Shown: one piece after another, positions 1-7,236 of the stretch
Numbering within the stretch: the stretch's first letter is position 1
How the letters are laid out: each line of letters starts with the position of its first letter
Assembly (NCBI GenBank): GCA_008501785.1
Contig: QQUD01000553.1
Span: 1 to 9,761 of the forward strand
From: Chloroflexota bacterium
GTDB lineage: Bacteria; Chloroflexota; Anaerolineae; Promineifilales; Promineifilaceae
Length of the DNA: 9,761 bases
Direction of reading: 5' to 3'
The notes under the pieces: model-generated
Told to the model about the DNA's origin: nothing
The model's input: the letters and a program-made list of their open reading frames with translations, nothing else
Databases searched by the model: none
Made by a program: the position numbers and the translations under genes

Positions 1-2
1 CA

Positions 3-737
3 GACATCCATTTGCTCGGAGTCGCCGACCCAGAATCAGAAAAAAGCTTCCATTTATTGGGTACAGATCGGTTAGGGCGGGATCAATGGTCGCGGTTGAT
101 GTACGGCACACGGGTTTCGCTCTCCATTGGTTTGGTCGCCGTGATGTTTAGCACCGTCCTGGGTATATTCTTGGGAGGCATTTCTGGCTACTTTGGCGGT
201 TGGATTGATATGGTGATTCAGCGGGCGATTGAAATTTTGCAATCGCTGCCACCCATTCCTATCTGGCTGGCGCTGACGGCGGCAATGCCCCGTACCTGGT
301 CAGTTGAGCAAACCTATTTTGCGATCACGATCATTCTGTCGTTGATTGCCTGGACAACATTGGGGCGTGAAGTACGCGGCCGTTTCCTGGCCCTGCGCGA
401 AGAAGATTTTGTGGTCGCGGCCAAACTATCCGGTTGCAGCCAAATGCGAATCATCTTCCGTCACATGGTTCCCACGTTTTACAGCCATATCATCGCCGCT
501 ACCACGCTGGCGATTCCAGTGATGATTATCAACGAGACTTTTCTCAGTTTTTTGGGATTGGGACTGCGCCCGCCAGCCATTAGCTGGGGCGTGCTGCTGC
601 AAGAAGCGCAAAATCTGCAATCCATTGCGCTGGCTCCCTGGCTGTTACTGCCTGGTTTAGCCGTGATCATCACTGTTTTAGCCTTAAATATCTTGGGCGA
701 TGGGCTGCGCGATGCGGCCGATCCGTACAGCAACTAA
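3..737 (+). CDS. OppC/DppC-type ABC transporter permease, 5'-truncated
   Basis: Inner-membrane permease of the peptide/opine/nickel ABC importer family, which also carries oligosaccharides in many bacteria. The reading frame is open from base 3, so the N-terminus lies outside the window; a TTG at 12 is internal, not the start. The family hallmark LGTDRLGRD comes just before the transmembrane core. About five hydrophobic segments follow. The cytoplasmic EAA-like loop (EDFVVAAKLSGCSQMRIIFRH) gives the ATPase contact site, and the C-terminal ILGDGLRDAADPY ending is typical of OppC/DppC. Stop TAA is at 735-737, and the OppD-type ATPase starts 2 nt later, so the two are almost certainly co-transcribed. 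The substrate cannot be read from the permease; the neighbours suggest a sugar derivative rather than a peptide. The OppB partner and the binding protein are presumably upstream. Confidence 0.93.
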   Translation, partial: DIHLLGVADPESEKSFHLLGTDRLGRDQWSRLMYGTRVSLSIGLVAVMFSTVLGIFLGGISGYFGGWIDMVIQRAIEILQSLPPIPIWLALTAAMPRTWSVEQTYFAITIILSLIAWTTLGREVRGRFLALREEDFVVAAKLSGCSQMRIIFRHMVPTFYSHIIAATTLAIPVMIINETFLSFLGLGLRPPAISWGVLLQEAQNLQSIALAPWLLLPGLAVIITVLALNILGDGLRDAADPYSN

Positions 738-739
738 TC

Positions 740-1792
740 ATGAAAGAAACAAATAATTTAACAAAACCGCTGTTGTCGGTTCGAGACCTCAAGACCTACT
801 TCAAACTAGATGAAGGGATGGTAAAGGCCGTTGACGGCGTAGAATTTGACGTATTCCCCGGTCAAGTTGTGGGGATTGTGGGCGAAAGTGGCTGCGGCAA
901 AAGCGTGACCATCAAATCGGTACTGCGCATCATTGAAAAGCCAGGTGAAATCGTAGGCGGCGAGATTTTATATCAGCCACAGAAGGGTGAAGCGGCTCTT
1001 GGTCAACCCATCGATCTGGTCAACCTTAAAGCACGGGGCAAGGCGATGCGCAACATTCGCGGCAACGAAATCGCCTTGATTCCGCAGGAACCGATGGCTG
1101 CTTTTTACCCAGTGCATACGATTGGTAATCAATTGATTGAGGCCGTGCGGCTCCATCAAAAAGTAAATAAACGACAGGCGTTTGATATTGCCGTTGAAGC
1201 GCTGCATGAGGTGGGGATGCCCAATCCCGAACAGCGCATGGGTGCTTATTCGTGGGAGTTGAGCGGCGGTTTACGGCAGCGGGCGATGATTGCGATGGCC
1301 TTGACTTGCAGTCCATCTTTGCTTATTGCCGATGAACCAACGACAGCCATTGATGTGACAACGCAAGCCCAGGTTTTGAATTTGCTGCGCTCTTTGCAGG
1401 AGCGGCACAATATGTCCATCGTCTTTATTACCCACGATTTGGGCGTGATTGCGCAGGTGGCTGACTTTGTGGTGGTCATGTATCTGGGCAGGGTGATGGA
1501 AACGGGAACGGTGGATGATATCTTCCACAATCCGCAGCATCCGTACACCAAAGCGCTGCTGGAGTCGATTCCTACCGTCCACTCTCCTTCCAAAGAACTG
1601 CTGCCGACGATTGAAGGCTCAATTCCGCATCCGTTTAACCGGCCAGCGGGCTGTCCGTTTTATCCGCGCTGTGCCGATTTTATGCCGGGGGATTGCAACA
1701 AACGCACGCCAATCCTGCAAAAAGTAAATGACAAGCAATCGGTAAGCTGTTTTCTGCATCACGACAAAGCCGAGGAGGATGGGGCAGCATGA
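740..1792 (+). CDS. OppD/DppD-type ABC transporter ATP-binding protein
   Basis: First of the two ATPases that power the importer at the cytoplasmic face of the membrane. Of 350 residues: Walker A GESGCGKS 48-55, Q-loop Gln116, signature LSGGLRQR 174-181, Walker B LLIADEP 194-200 with catalytic Glu199, and H-loop His232. The C-terminal oligopeptide-transporter extension begins around HPYTKALL (267-274) and holds four cysteines at 305, 311, 319 and 337 in the usual spacing. Such cysteines have been linked to an iron-sulfur cluster in some OppD proteins; that is not shown here. Oddities are [11 protein letters not shown] after the Q-loop, where relatives usually have DPM-SLNP, and Ala-Ile-Asp in the D-loop instead of Ala-Leu-Asp. 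No clear Shine-Dalgarno precedes the ATG; it sits 2 nt after the permease stop, which suggests translational coupling. The last 4 nt overlap the next ATPase gene. Confidence 0.95.
   Translation: MKETNNLTKPLLSVRDLKTYFKLDEGMVKAVDGVEFDVFPGQVVGIVGESGCGKSVTIKSVLRIIEKPGEIVGGEILYQPQKGEAALGQPIDLVNLKARGKAMRNIRGNEIALIPQEPMAAFYPVHTIGNQLIEAVRLHQKVNKRQAFDIAVEALHEVGMPNPEQRMGAYSWELSGGLRQRAMIAMALTCSPSLLIADEPTTAIDVTTQAQVLNLLRSLQERHNMSIVFITHDLGVIAQVADFVVVMYLGRVMETGTVDDIFHNPQHPYTKALLESIPTVHSPSKELLPTIEGSIPHPFNRPAGCPFYPRCADFMPGDCNKRTPILQKVNDKQSVSCFLHHDKAEEDGAA
1772..1778 (+). promoter_or_regulatory. Ribosome binding site of the OppF-type gene
   Basis: GAGGAGG lies inside the end of the upstream ATPase gene, 10 nt before the ATG at 1789. 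It supports 1789 as the start over a second in-frame ATG at 1801. Confidence 0.8.
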
Positions 1793-2838
1793 CACAAAAC
1801 ATGATCGATAATGAATCTGTCCTGCTGGACATCAAAAATCTGAAAAAGTATTTCCCTATTAAGAAGGGTTTTCTCAAGAGAACAGTGGGGCACGTGCGGG
1901 CGGTTGACGACGTGAGCTTTTTTATCAATAAGGGCGAGACGTTGGGGCTGGTGGGCGAAAGTGGCTGTGGTAAAACGACAGCTTCGCGCACTATTTTGCG
2001 AGCGATTGATCCCACTTCGGGTCAGATTTTGTATCGGACGGCTGACGGTGAGGTCGTAGATTTGGCACATAAACTGGAGAGTCAAATACGGCCGTTACGC
2101 CGCGAAATGCAAATGATCTTCCAAGACCCCTTTGCCTCCCTCAATCCGCGCATGAACTTACTCGATCTGGTGGGCGAACCGCTGCTCGTTATCGACAAAA
2201 TGAAAAGTCGCGCCGCCCGCATGGAGCGGGTCGCCGAACTGCTCAGCCTGGTTGGGCTGCGTCCTGAATACATGCAGCGTTTTCCACACGCATTCAGCGG
2301 TGGGCAGCGGCAGCGCATCGTCATTGCGCGTGCCCTGGCGCTGAATCCACGTTTTGTCGTCGCCGACGAACCGGTGTCGGCACTGGACGTGTCGGTACAG
2401 GCGCAGGTGCTCAATCTGATGCTGGAATTACAGCGTAAATTGGGGCTGACCTATCTGTTTGTGGCCCACGATTTGAGCGTTGTGAAGCATATTTGTGACC
2501 GGGTGGCGGTGATGTATGTGGGCAAACTGGTCGAAACAGCACCCACCGATGAACTGTACTTCCGGCCGCGCCATCCGTACACGGCCGCTTTGATGAGCGC
2601 TGTACCGGTTGCCGATCCGCGCGTGCGCTCGGCAATGACCCCGTTGGAAGGGGATGTGCCCAGCCCAGCCAATCCGCCCAGCGGCTGTTACTTCCATCCG
2701 CGCTGTCCCTTTGCTGTGGATGTGTGTTCGCAGGAATCGCCCGCTCTGGAAGAAATCACGCCCAACCATTTCGTGAGCTGCCATCGCGCTCACGAGTTGG
2801 AGCTTGTTGGTGTGGGGGAATCACAAAGCAAGGATTAG
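1789..2838 (+). CDS. OppF/DppF-type ABC transporter ATP-binding protein
   Basis: Second ATPase of the importer, forming the nucleotide-binding pair with the preceding protein. Of 349 residues: Walker A GESGCGKT 56-63, Q-loop Gln112 in [10 protein letters not shown], signature FSGGQRQR 169-176, Walker B and D-loop [11 protein letters not shown] 190-200, H-loop His227. The C-terminal oligopeptide-transporter domain starts near HPYTAAL (262-268) and has Cys300, Cys306, Cys313 and Cys331, matching the four-cysteine pattern of its partner. All motifs are canonical, in contrast to the slightly divergent OppD-type partner. The ATG overlaps the upstream TGA (ATGA), and a strong GAGGAGG precedes it. 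It is the last transporter gene; a 229-nt repeat-filled spacer follows. Confidence 0.96.
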   Translation: MTQNMIDNESVLLDIKNLKKYFPIKKGFLKRTVGHVRAVDDVSFFINKGETLGLVGESGCGKTTASRTILRAIDPTSGQILYRTADGEVVDLAHKLESQIRPLRREMQMIFQDPFASLNPRMNLLDLVGEPLLVIDKMKSRAARMERVAELLSLVGLRPEYMQRFPHAFSGGQRQRIVIARALALNPRFVVADEPVSALDVSVQAQVLNLMLELQRKLGLTYLFVAHDLSVVKHICDRVAVMYVGKLVETAPTDELYFRPRHPYTAALMSAVPVADPRVRSAMTPLEGDVPSPANPPSGCYFHPRCPFAVDVCSQESPALEEITPNHFVSCHRAHELELVGVGESQSKD

Positions 2839-2895
2839 GATTGATTTTAGAGGAGGCAGCGTGTGGCGTAGCGCACCAGCAAATGGATGAAAATC

Positions 2896-2961
2896 GTAGG
2901 TTGGATTGCCAATCCGACCATCGGATTAACAATCGGATTAGCAATCCGATATACACGGGAG
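2896..2961 (+). repeat. Two-hairpin module, copy 1 (expanded)
   Basis: Hairpin 1 pairs GGTTGGATT (2899-2907) with AATCCGACC (2911-2919) over a 3-nt loop, with one G-T wobble. Hairpin 2 has two alternative left arms, ATCGGATT at 2920-2927 and at 2932-2939, competing for the single right arm AATCCGAT at 2943-2950. It is followed by ATACACGGGAG, a weakened version of the ATACATAGGAG that follows copy 2. No gene starts after this copy. Confidence 0.85.
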
Positions 2962-3001
2962 GCGGCGTGTGGCGCAGTGCACCGGCAAGTGGATGGGAAT
3001 C

Positions 3002-3055
3002 GTAGGTTGGATTGCTAATCCGACCATCGGATTAACAATCCGATATACATAGGAG
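3002..3055 (+). repeat. Two-hairpin module, copy 2, ending in the RBS of the oxidoreductase gene
   Basis: Hairpin 1 is GGTTGGATT (3005-3013) with AATCCGACC (3017-3025). Hairpin 2 is ATCGGATT (3026-3033) with AATCCGAT (3037-3044). Both have 3-nt loops. The tail ATACATAGGAG (3045-3055) ends in AGGAG, which is 12 nt before the ATG at 3068. The module therefore appears to supply the ribosome binding site of the next gene. Confidence 0.87.
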
Positions 3056-3067
3056 AGAACTGATTCA

Positions 3068-4045
3068 ATGAAAACCATTCGATGGGGCATCGTCGGCTGC
3101 GGTGATGTGACTGAAGTGAAAAGCGGTCCGGGCTTTCAAAAAGCTCGAAATTCTAGTCTAGCTGCTGTCATGCGGCGCAATGGCGCGTTGGCGCAAGATT
3201 ACGCGCAGCGGCATGGTGTGCCCACCTGGTGCGAGGATGCGGCAGCGTTGATCAACGATCCTGAGGTTGATGCGGTTTATGTGGCGACACCGCCCTCCTC
3301 ACACAAAGAATACGCGATTATGGCAGCGCAGGCGGGCAAACCGGTGTACGTGGAAAAACCGATGGCCCTGAATTATGCGGAATGTGTGGCGATGATTGAG
3401 GCTTGTGAAACGGCAGACGTTCCACTTTTTGTCGCCTACTACCGGCGCAGCCTAAATCGCTTTCTCAAAATAAAAGAACTCCTCGACACTGGCGCGATTG
3501 GTGAGGTGCGATTTGTGGCCATCACTTTCTACCAGCCGGTGCGAGATGATGAGTTGACTGATTCACTGCCGTGGCGTGTGCTGCCTGAGGTGGCTGGCGG
3601 CGGCCGTTTTGTGGATTTGGCGGCGCATCAATTGGATTTTCTTGACTACGCTCTTGGTCCCATCCGTTCGGTAAACGGCTTTGCCGCCAATCAGGCGGGT
3701 CATTATCCGGCAGAGGATATCGTTTCCAGCGCATTTGTGTTTGAGTCTGGCGTGCAGGGGATGGGAACGTGGTGTTTTTCTGCGTTTGATGAACTGGATC
3801 GCACTGAAATTGTAGGCAGCAAGGGCAAGATAAGCTACGCGACTTTTGATGATAGCCCTGTTGTGCTGACAATAGAATCGGGCACTCAAGAATTCACCAT
3901 CGGCTACCCGGAGCATATCCAGCAGCCGCTGATCCAATCGGTTGTAGATGCGTTGAACGGGGCGGGAAGCTGTCCCAGCACTGGCAAAAGCGCCGCCCGC
4001 ACCAGCTGGGTGATGGATCAAATGTTGGCAGGTTATACCGCGTAG
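3068..4045 (+). CDS. Gfo/Idh/MocA family NAD(P)-dependent oxidoreductase
   Basis: Cytoplasmic dehydrogenase of the glucose-fructose oxidoreductase / inositol dehydrogenase family, usually acting on a sugar, polyol or amino-sugar hydroxyl with bound NAD(P). The N-terminal Rossmann fold shows GIVGCGDV at 7-14, followed by TEVKSGPGF, which marks a well-populated subgroup. The EKP motif is at 96-98, with Lys97 the conserved catalytic lysine. In the C-terminal domain GGGRFVDLAAHQLDFL (178-193) has Asp183 and His187 in the usual catalytic positions. At 325 residues it is slightly shorter than many relatives (about 330-390). The start has AGGAG 12 nt upstream, a rather long spacer, contributed by the hairpin module. 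The stop TAG (4043-4045) lies inside the next copy of that module. The exact substrate is unknown; context suggests an amino sugar or sugar acid. Confidence 0.93.
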   Translation: MKTIRWGIVGCGDVTEVKSGPGFQKARNSSLAAVMRRNGALAQDYAQRHGVPTWCEDAAALINDPEVDAVYVATPPSSHKEYAIMAAQAGKPVYVEKPMALNYAECVAMIEACETADVPLFVAYYRRSLNRFLKIKELLDTGAIGEVRFVAITFYQPVRDDELTDSLPWRVLPEVAGGGRFVDLAAHQLDFLDYALGPIRSVNGFAANQAGHYPAEDIVSSAFVFESGVQGMGTWCFSAFDELDRTEIVGSKGKISYATFDDSPVVLTIESGTQEFTIGYPEHIQQPLIQSVVDALNGAGSCPSTGKSAARTSWVMDQMLAGYTA

Positions 4046-4095
4046 GTCGGATTGTTAATCCGACCATCGGATTAGCAATCCGATTTACATAGGAG
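4042..4095 (+). repeat. Two-hairpin module, copy 3, between oxidoreductase and cupin genes
   Basis: Hairpin 1 is a perfect 9-bp stem, GGTCGGATT (4045-4053) with AATCCGACC (4057-4065). Hairpin 2 is ATCGGATT (4066-4073) with AATCCGAT (4077-4084). Both have 3-nt loops. The tail TTTACATAGGAG ends in AGGAG (4091-4095), 7 nt before the cupin ATG. The leading GTAGG contains the TAG stop codon of the upstream gene. This copy lacks the roughly 45-nt leader present in the tandem copies at 2852-3055. Confidence 0.88.
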
Positions 4096-4102
4096 TGAGC
4101 TT

Positions 4103-4528
4103 ATGTCGTATGTTTTTAGCACAAAAGAGATGAAGCGGTATCGCTTCCCGACGCATATCAATGATTTGGTGATGGACCGGTCGCAGGCGACGGCCAGCGA
4201 GGTGTTTGTGGTGGAACTGGCTCCCGGCGAAGCGCCGCCGCTGCATCAGCATGATGATACGGAGCAGGTTTTTTATGTGTTGGAGGGAAACGGCCGTCTC
4301 GAAATCGGCTCCGAACTCGCACCCTACCCAGTCCATCCTGGGGATGTGGTTCGCATCCCACCGGCAACGCTGCACAGGATTCACTGCCTGGGCACGACGA
4401 CACTGCGCTATCTGGCGGTTGATTGTTTTCCAAACGGCCGTCCTACTGCCGAACCAACCTGGGACAGCCATGTGCAAACTATCTGCGGCGAACAAGGCTG
4501 GGATTACGACACAATTGCCCAAGAATGA
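4103..4528 (+). CDS. Small single-domain cupin protein
   Basis: A 141-residue cupin_2-type beta-barrel protein, probably cytoplasmic. Cupin motif 1 is HQHDDTEQVFYVLEG with His48, His50 and Glu54 as likely metal ligands. Motif 2 is PGDVVRIPPATLHRIH with His91 as the fourth ligand. A full metal site therefore seems present. Small cupins of this kind act as sugar isomerases, sugar or acid binding proteins, dioxygenases or sensors; the sequence does not say which. Its place between a sugar oxidoreductase and an AGE epimerase suggests a role with the same sugar. The start at 4103 is supported by AGGAG at 4091-4095 with a 7-nt spacer. The gene carries two ACGGCCGT octamers (4290, 4434), both read as Asn-Gly-Arg. 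Confidence 0.9.
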   Translation: MSYVFSTKEMKRYRFPTHINDLVMDRSQATASEVFVVELAPGEAPPLHQHDDTEQVFYVLEGNGRLEIGSELAPYPVHPGDVVRIPPATLHRIHCLGTTTLRYLAVDCFPNGRPTAEPTWDSHVQTICGEQGWDYDTIAQE

Positions 4529-4532
4529 AATA

Positions 4533-4601
4533 GGACGCTGATTTGCATGATAAACGCAGATTAAGAAAAAAATCTGCGTTCATCAGCGTTAATCTGCGTC
4601 C
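4533..4601. repeat. Imperfect long inverted repeat in the cupin/AGE spacer
   Basis: The spacer 4529-4616 holds a nearly full-length inverted repeat. The inner stem is a perfect 10 bp, AACGCAGATT (4553-4562) with AATCTGCGTT (4571-4580), around an A-rich 8-nt loop. The outer arms GGACGC (4533-4538) and GCGTCC (4596-4601) also pair, with an imperfect middle. The right arm is itself periodic at about 10 nt: AATCTGCGTT, CATCAGCGTT, AATCTGCGTC. The sequence is unlike the GGATT hairpin module. It lacks a terminal T-run, so it is not a classical intrinsic terminator, although it could attenuate transcription or stabilise RNA ends. Confidence 0.8.
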
Positions 4602-4616
4602 AAACCCCGATTTTAT

Positions 4617-5801
4617 ATGAATATTTCTGTTAGATTTGATGATTTATTAGCTATTTACCGGGCTGAACTGTTGGAGCGCACGGTTCCTTTTTGGCTTACC
4701 CACGCGATGGATTGGGAGCAGGGCGGCATTTGCACCTGCGTTGCTGACACGGGCGAGATTTTGAGCACGGACAAATATATGTGGTCGCAGCTGAGGGCCA
4801 TTTGGACGTTTTCGGCGTTGTACAACCAGATTGAAAAGCGACAGGAGTGGCTGGATGCAGCGCAGTGCATTTTTGAGTTTGCCAAGCAAAACGGCCGTGA
4901 CTCACAAGGCCGCTGGGTTTTTGCCGTAGACGCGCAAGGCAAGGTACTGCAAGGCGCAACCAGCATCTACGCCGACGGATTTGCTATCTACGGTCTGACC
5001 GAATTTGCGCGCGCCACCGGCAGCCAGGAAGCGATTGATCTGGCGCTGGACACCTACGAAAATGTGCAGCAGCGGCTGGCGCAGCCCGGTTCGTATGAAA
5101 CTGCTCCCTATCCACTGCCCGAAGGCGTGAAGGCACATGGCGTTTCCATGATTTTCTCGCTGGTGTTTCATGAGTTGGGCTTGCTGCTAAACGACAATGC
5201 CATTTTGGCAGCGGGCAAATTTCACGCCGAAGAGGTGATGACCGCTTACCGTCAGCCCAATCAAAAGCTGCTTTACGAATACGTCCATCTCGACAACAGC
5301 TTGATTGATTCGTCCCAGGGTCGGGCTATCGTTCCCGGCCACGCCATCGAATCGATGTGGTTTATGATACACATTTACCAGCATTGGGGAGACGCGAAAC
5401 GGCTGGCGCAAGCTGCCGATGTCATTCAATGGCATATGGACGTTGGCTGGGATAAAGAATTTGGCGGGATTCTGTTGGCCCGCGACGCAGCCGGGGGCGA
5501 TCCGTGGTGGCCGTTTGCCGACTCCAAAATATGGTGGCCGCATACCGAGGCGTTGTACGCCTTGCTGCTTGCTTATGAACAATCGGGCGAGGCGTGGGCG
5601 CTGGATTGGTTTGCGAAGGTGCATGATTATGCGTTCAACCATTATCCAGTTGCGGATTATGGTGAATGGACGCAGAAGTTGGATAGAGAAGGACGGCCGT
5701 TTACGCAAACTGTCGCCCTCCCCGTTAAAGACCCGTTCCATTTACCTCGCGCCCTGATCAACGTCATTCAAGTTTTGCAGCGCCTGTCAGGAGCCGAATA
5801 G
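4617..5801 (+). CDS. N-acylglucosamine 2-epimerase (AGE) family protein
   Basis: Cytoplasmic enzyme of the AGE family, (alpha/alpha)6-barrel fold. Known members interconvert N-acetylglucosamine and N-acetylmannosamine, or mannose and glucose/fructose, or epimerise cellobiose. The length, 394 residues, is normal. Residues matching the known catalytic set are visible: Arg60 in QLRAIWTFS, His174 in HGVSMIF, His242 in PGHAIESMWF, Glu311 in WWPHTEAL and His375 near the C-terminus (DPFHLPRAL). The active site therefore looks intact. Beside nagA- and nagB-like genes, an N-acetylglucosamine/N-acetylmannosamine epimerase is the most likely role, but mannose isomerase or epimerase cannot be excluded. 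No Shine-Dalgarno is seen before ATG 4617 (AT-rich TTTTAT instead), so initiation may be leaderless, weak or dependent on the inverted repeat upstream. The next gene starts 1 nt after the stop. Confidence 0.92.
   Translation: MNISVRFDDLLAIYRAELLERTVPFWLTHAMDWEQGGICTCVADTGEILSTDKYMWSQLRAIWTFSALYNQIEKRQEWLDAAQCIFEFAKQNGRDSQGRWVFAVDAQGKVLQGATSIYADGFAIYGLTEFARATGSQEAIDLALDTYENVQQRLAQPGSYETAPYPLPEGVKAHGVSMIFSLVFHELGLLLNDNAILAAGKFHAEEVMTAYRQPNQKLLYEYVHLDNSLIDSSQGRAIVPGHAIESMWFMIHIYQHWGDAKRLAQAADVIQWHMDVGWDKEFGGILLARDAAGGDPWWPFADSKIWWPHTEALYALLLAYEQSGEAWALDWFAKVHDYAFNHYPVADYGEWTQKLDREGRPFTQTVALPVKDPFHLPRALINVIQVLQRLSGAE
5789..5793 (+). promoter_or_regulatory. Ribosome binding site of the sulfatase gene
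   Basis: AGGAG inside the last codons of the AGE gene, 9 nt before ATG 5803. It fixes the sulfatase start and shows that translation of the two genes is closely linked. Confidence 0.75.
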
Positions 5802-5802
5802 G

Positions 5803-7236
5803 ATGTCCACCCGGCCACCCAATCTGCTCTTTTTGATGACCGACCAGCAGCGGGCTGACACTATCGAACCACACACAGCTTGCCAAACGCCGAATCTGGA
5901 TCGGTTGGCAGAAAATGGGACGCGCTTTAGCCGCTGCTACACAGTCAATCCCATTTGCTCGCCGACGCGGGCCAGCTTGATGACTGGCCTGCTGCCGCAC
6001 ACTCACGGCATGGTCGATGTGACCCACGCCGTACCGCCCTACCGAGCCAAATTCGACGCGTCGCTGCCTGTTTGGCCGCAAACGCTGCAAGCCGCTGGTT
6101 ATCACACCGCCTATTTTGGTAAATGGCATGTGGAACGCAGCAACCGTCTGGAAAACTTTGGGTTTGAGACGTATGAGGTGGACCAGTATCACAAATTGCT
6201 GGGATTGGTGGAAGTGGGCGATGAGATGTCCGTGCAGGGTGTCGTGCAGCAAAAAGGATACAAGGATTTCCTGTTGTATGGTGTCAGTGATGCGCCGATC
6301 GAATCGCTGCCGGAATATCAATTGTATTCCGACGGCATCCATTTTTTGCAGCAGGCGGCGGCTGAACCAGAACGGCCGTTTGCCCTTTTCCTTAGCTCCG
6401 AAGCGCCCCATGACCCGTATGTAGCGCTGCAACAACATTACGAACAATACAATCCGGCCGACATTCCCAAACCGGCTAATGTTGATGATGATTTGGCTGA
6501 TCGGCCCGGTATTTACCGACGTATCCAGCGCGTTTGGGAGGATTTGACGTGGGATGATTTTGCCCAGGCGACGGCGTGTTATTACGCCAACTGCACGATG
6601 ATTGATGAGCAAATTGGCCGAATTTTGGCTGAATTGGAAGCGCTGGGCATGGCCGAAAATACAATTATCGTTTTCACGTCGGATCATGGCGATTACATGG
6701 GCGAACATGGACTGATGCTGAAAGGAATTCCTGCTTTTGAAGGGGCGTATCGCATTCCGCTGCTGCTCAGTGGACCTGGCGTTCCGGCGGGTAAGCAGGT
6801 GAATGAGGTGGTCAGTTTGCTTGATTTGGTACCGACGTTGACACAGTTAACGGCCGTTACCAATTTTCCAGGACACGGCCGTTCCCTGCTCCCGCTTTTA
6901 CAAAACGATGAAGCCGACTGGACATCCGAAGCATTCGCCGAATGTCACGGCCAGCGCTTCAATTACACGCAGCGCGTGCTTTGGCAGGACCATCACAAAT
7001 ACGTGTTCAACGGCTTTGACGAGGATGAGCTGTATGATTTGGCTGCCGACCCGCATGAATTATGCAATTTGGCGGGAGAGGTGGAGAAACGGCCGTTACT
7101 GGAAAAAATGGCGGCCCGCATGTGGCAAATTATCCACGAAACTGATGATAAAAATATGGCGCAGGCCCAGTATGGCATGTTTCGCTTTGCGCCGGTTGGG
7201 CCGGAGTCGCTGCTTGATGAGGTAGATGATGAATAA
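5803..7236 (+). CDS. Type I (formylglycine) sulfatase, Cys-type, probably cytoplasmic
   Basis: Hydrolyses a sulfate ester, most likely on a sugar. The alkaline-phosphatase-like fold begins with PNLLFLMTDQQ, Asp14 being a calcium ligand. The signature CSPTRASLMTG has Cys52, the residue oxidised to formylglycine by FGE or an anaerobic radical-SAM maturase. Further active-site features are GKWH (Lys107, His109), His203 in SEAPHDPY, the second metal pair Asp294-His295 in TSDHGDYMGEHG, and Lys307. The C-terminal ELYDLAADPHELCNLAG is typical of the family. Length is 477 residues. There is no signal peptide: the fold starts at about residue 6, so the enzyme probably acts inside the cell on an imported sulfated sugar. 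No maturase gene is in the window. The subfamily cannot be set by eye; glucosamine-sulfate or glycosaminoglycan-derived substrates fit the context. Four ACGGCCGT octamers lie here (6372, 6850, 6875, 7089). The 3' end overlaps the NagA gene. Confidence 0.95.
   Translation: MSTRPPNLLFLMTDQQRADTIEPHTACQTPNLDRLAENGTRFSRCYTVNPICSPTRASLMTGLLPHTHGMVDVTHAVPPYRAKFDASLPVWPQTLQAAGYHTAYFGKWHVERSNRLENFGFETYEVDQYHKLLGLVEVGDEMSVQGVVQQKGYKDFLLYGVSDAPIESLPEYQLYSDGIHFLQQAAAEPERPFALFLSSEAPHDPYVALQQHYEQYNPADIPKPANVDDDLADRPGIYRRIQRVWEDLTWDDFAQATACYYANCTMIDEQIGRILAELEALGMAENTIIVFTSDHGDYMGEHGLMLKGIPAFEGAYRIPLLLSGPGVPAGKQVNEVVSLLDLVPTLTQLTAVTNFPGHGRSLLPLLQNDEADWTSEAFAECHGQRFNYTQRVLWQDHHKYVFNGFDEDELYDLAADPHELCNLAGEVEKRPLLEKMAARMWQIIHETDDKNMAQAQYGMFRFAPVGPESLLDEVDDE
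7219..7222 (+). promoter_or_regulatory. Ribosome binding site deciding the nagA-like start
   Basis: GAGG is 3 nt from the ATG at 7226 but 6 nt from the ATG at 7229. The second ATG is therefore preferred, although the two proteins differ by only one methionine. Confidence 0.55.

Larger units (their letters stand above)
2852..3055 (+). repeat. Imperfect tandem direct repeat filling the spacer after the transporter genes
   Basis: The gene-free stretch 2839-3067 is built from two copies of one unit: 2852-2957 and 2958-3055. Both start GGAGGC, continue through GTGTGGCG and GGAT, and end with the two-hairpin module. The offset is 106 nt up to base 2930, then 94 nt, because copy 1 carries an extra 12 nt (2931-2942) that duplicates one hairpin arm. 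I count ten substitutions between the copies (for example at 2858, 2869, 2872, 2878, 2883, 2890, 2891, 2910, 2956, 2957), and every one is a transition. No credible coding sequence lies here. Confidence 0.9.

Noticed and set aside
2724..3005. Short open frame (93 codons) crossing the OppF end and the tandem repeat
   Set aside because: Out of frame with OppF and made largely of repeat sequence; there is no homology-like pattern, and the repeat is better explained as a structured non-coding element.
2852..3055. CRISPR-like array
   Set aside because: Only two long, diverged units in direct tandem with no unique spacers between them; the structure is a tandem duplication of a hairpin element.
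4533..4601. Rho-independent terminator after the cupin gene
   Set aside because: The stem is AT-rich at the loop end and is not followed by a run of T; CAAACCCC comes next. Termination cannot be claimed.
4602..4616. Promoter-like TTTTATAT just before the AGE gene
   Set aside because: It touches the start codon, and no matching -35 element at the right distance can be defended by eye.
5187..5741. Minus-strand open frame (184 codons) opposite the AGE gene
   Set aside because: Antisense shadow of a clear AGE gene whose catalytic residues are all intact; no start signal or family resemblance.
5764..6708. Long open frame on the minus strand (314 codons) opposite the sulfatase gene
   Set aside because: It lies fully opposite well-supported genes, shows no recognisable domain, and reads as the low-complexity mirror typical of a biased codon pattern. 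The sulfatase motifs on the + strand are unmistakable.
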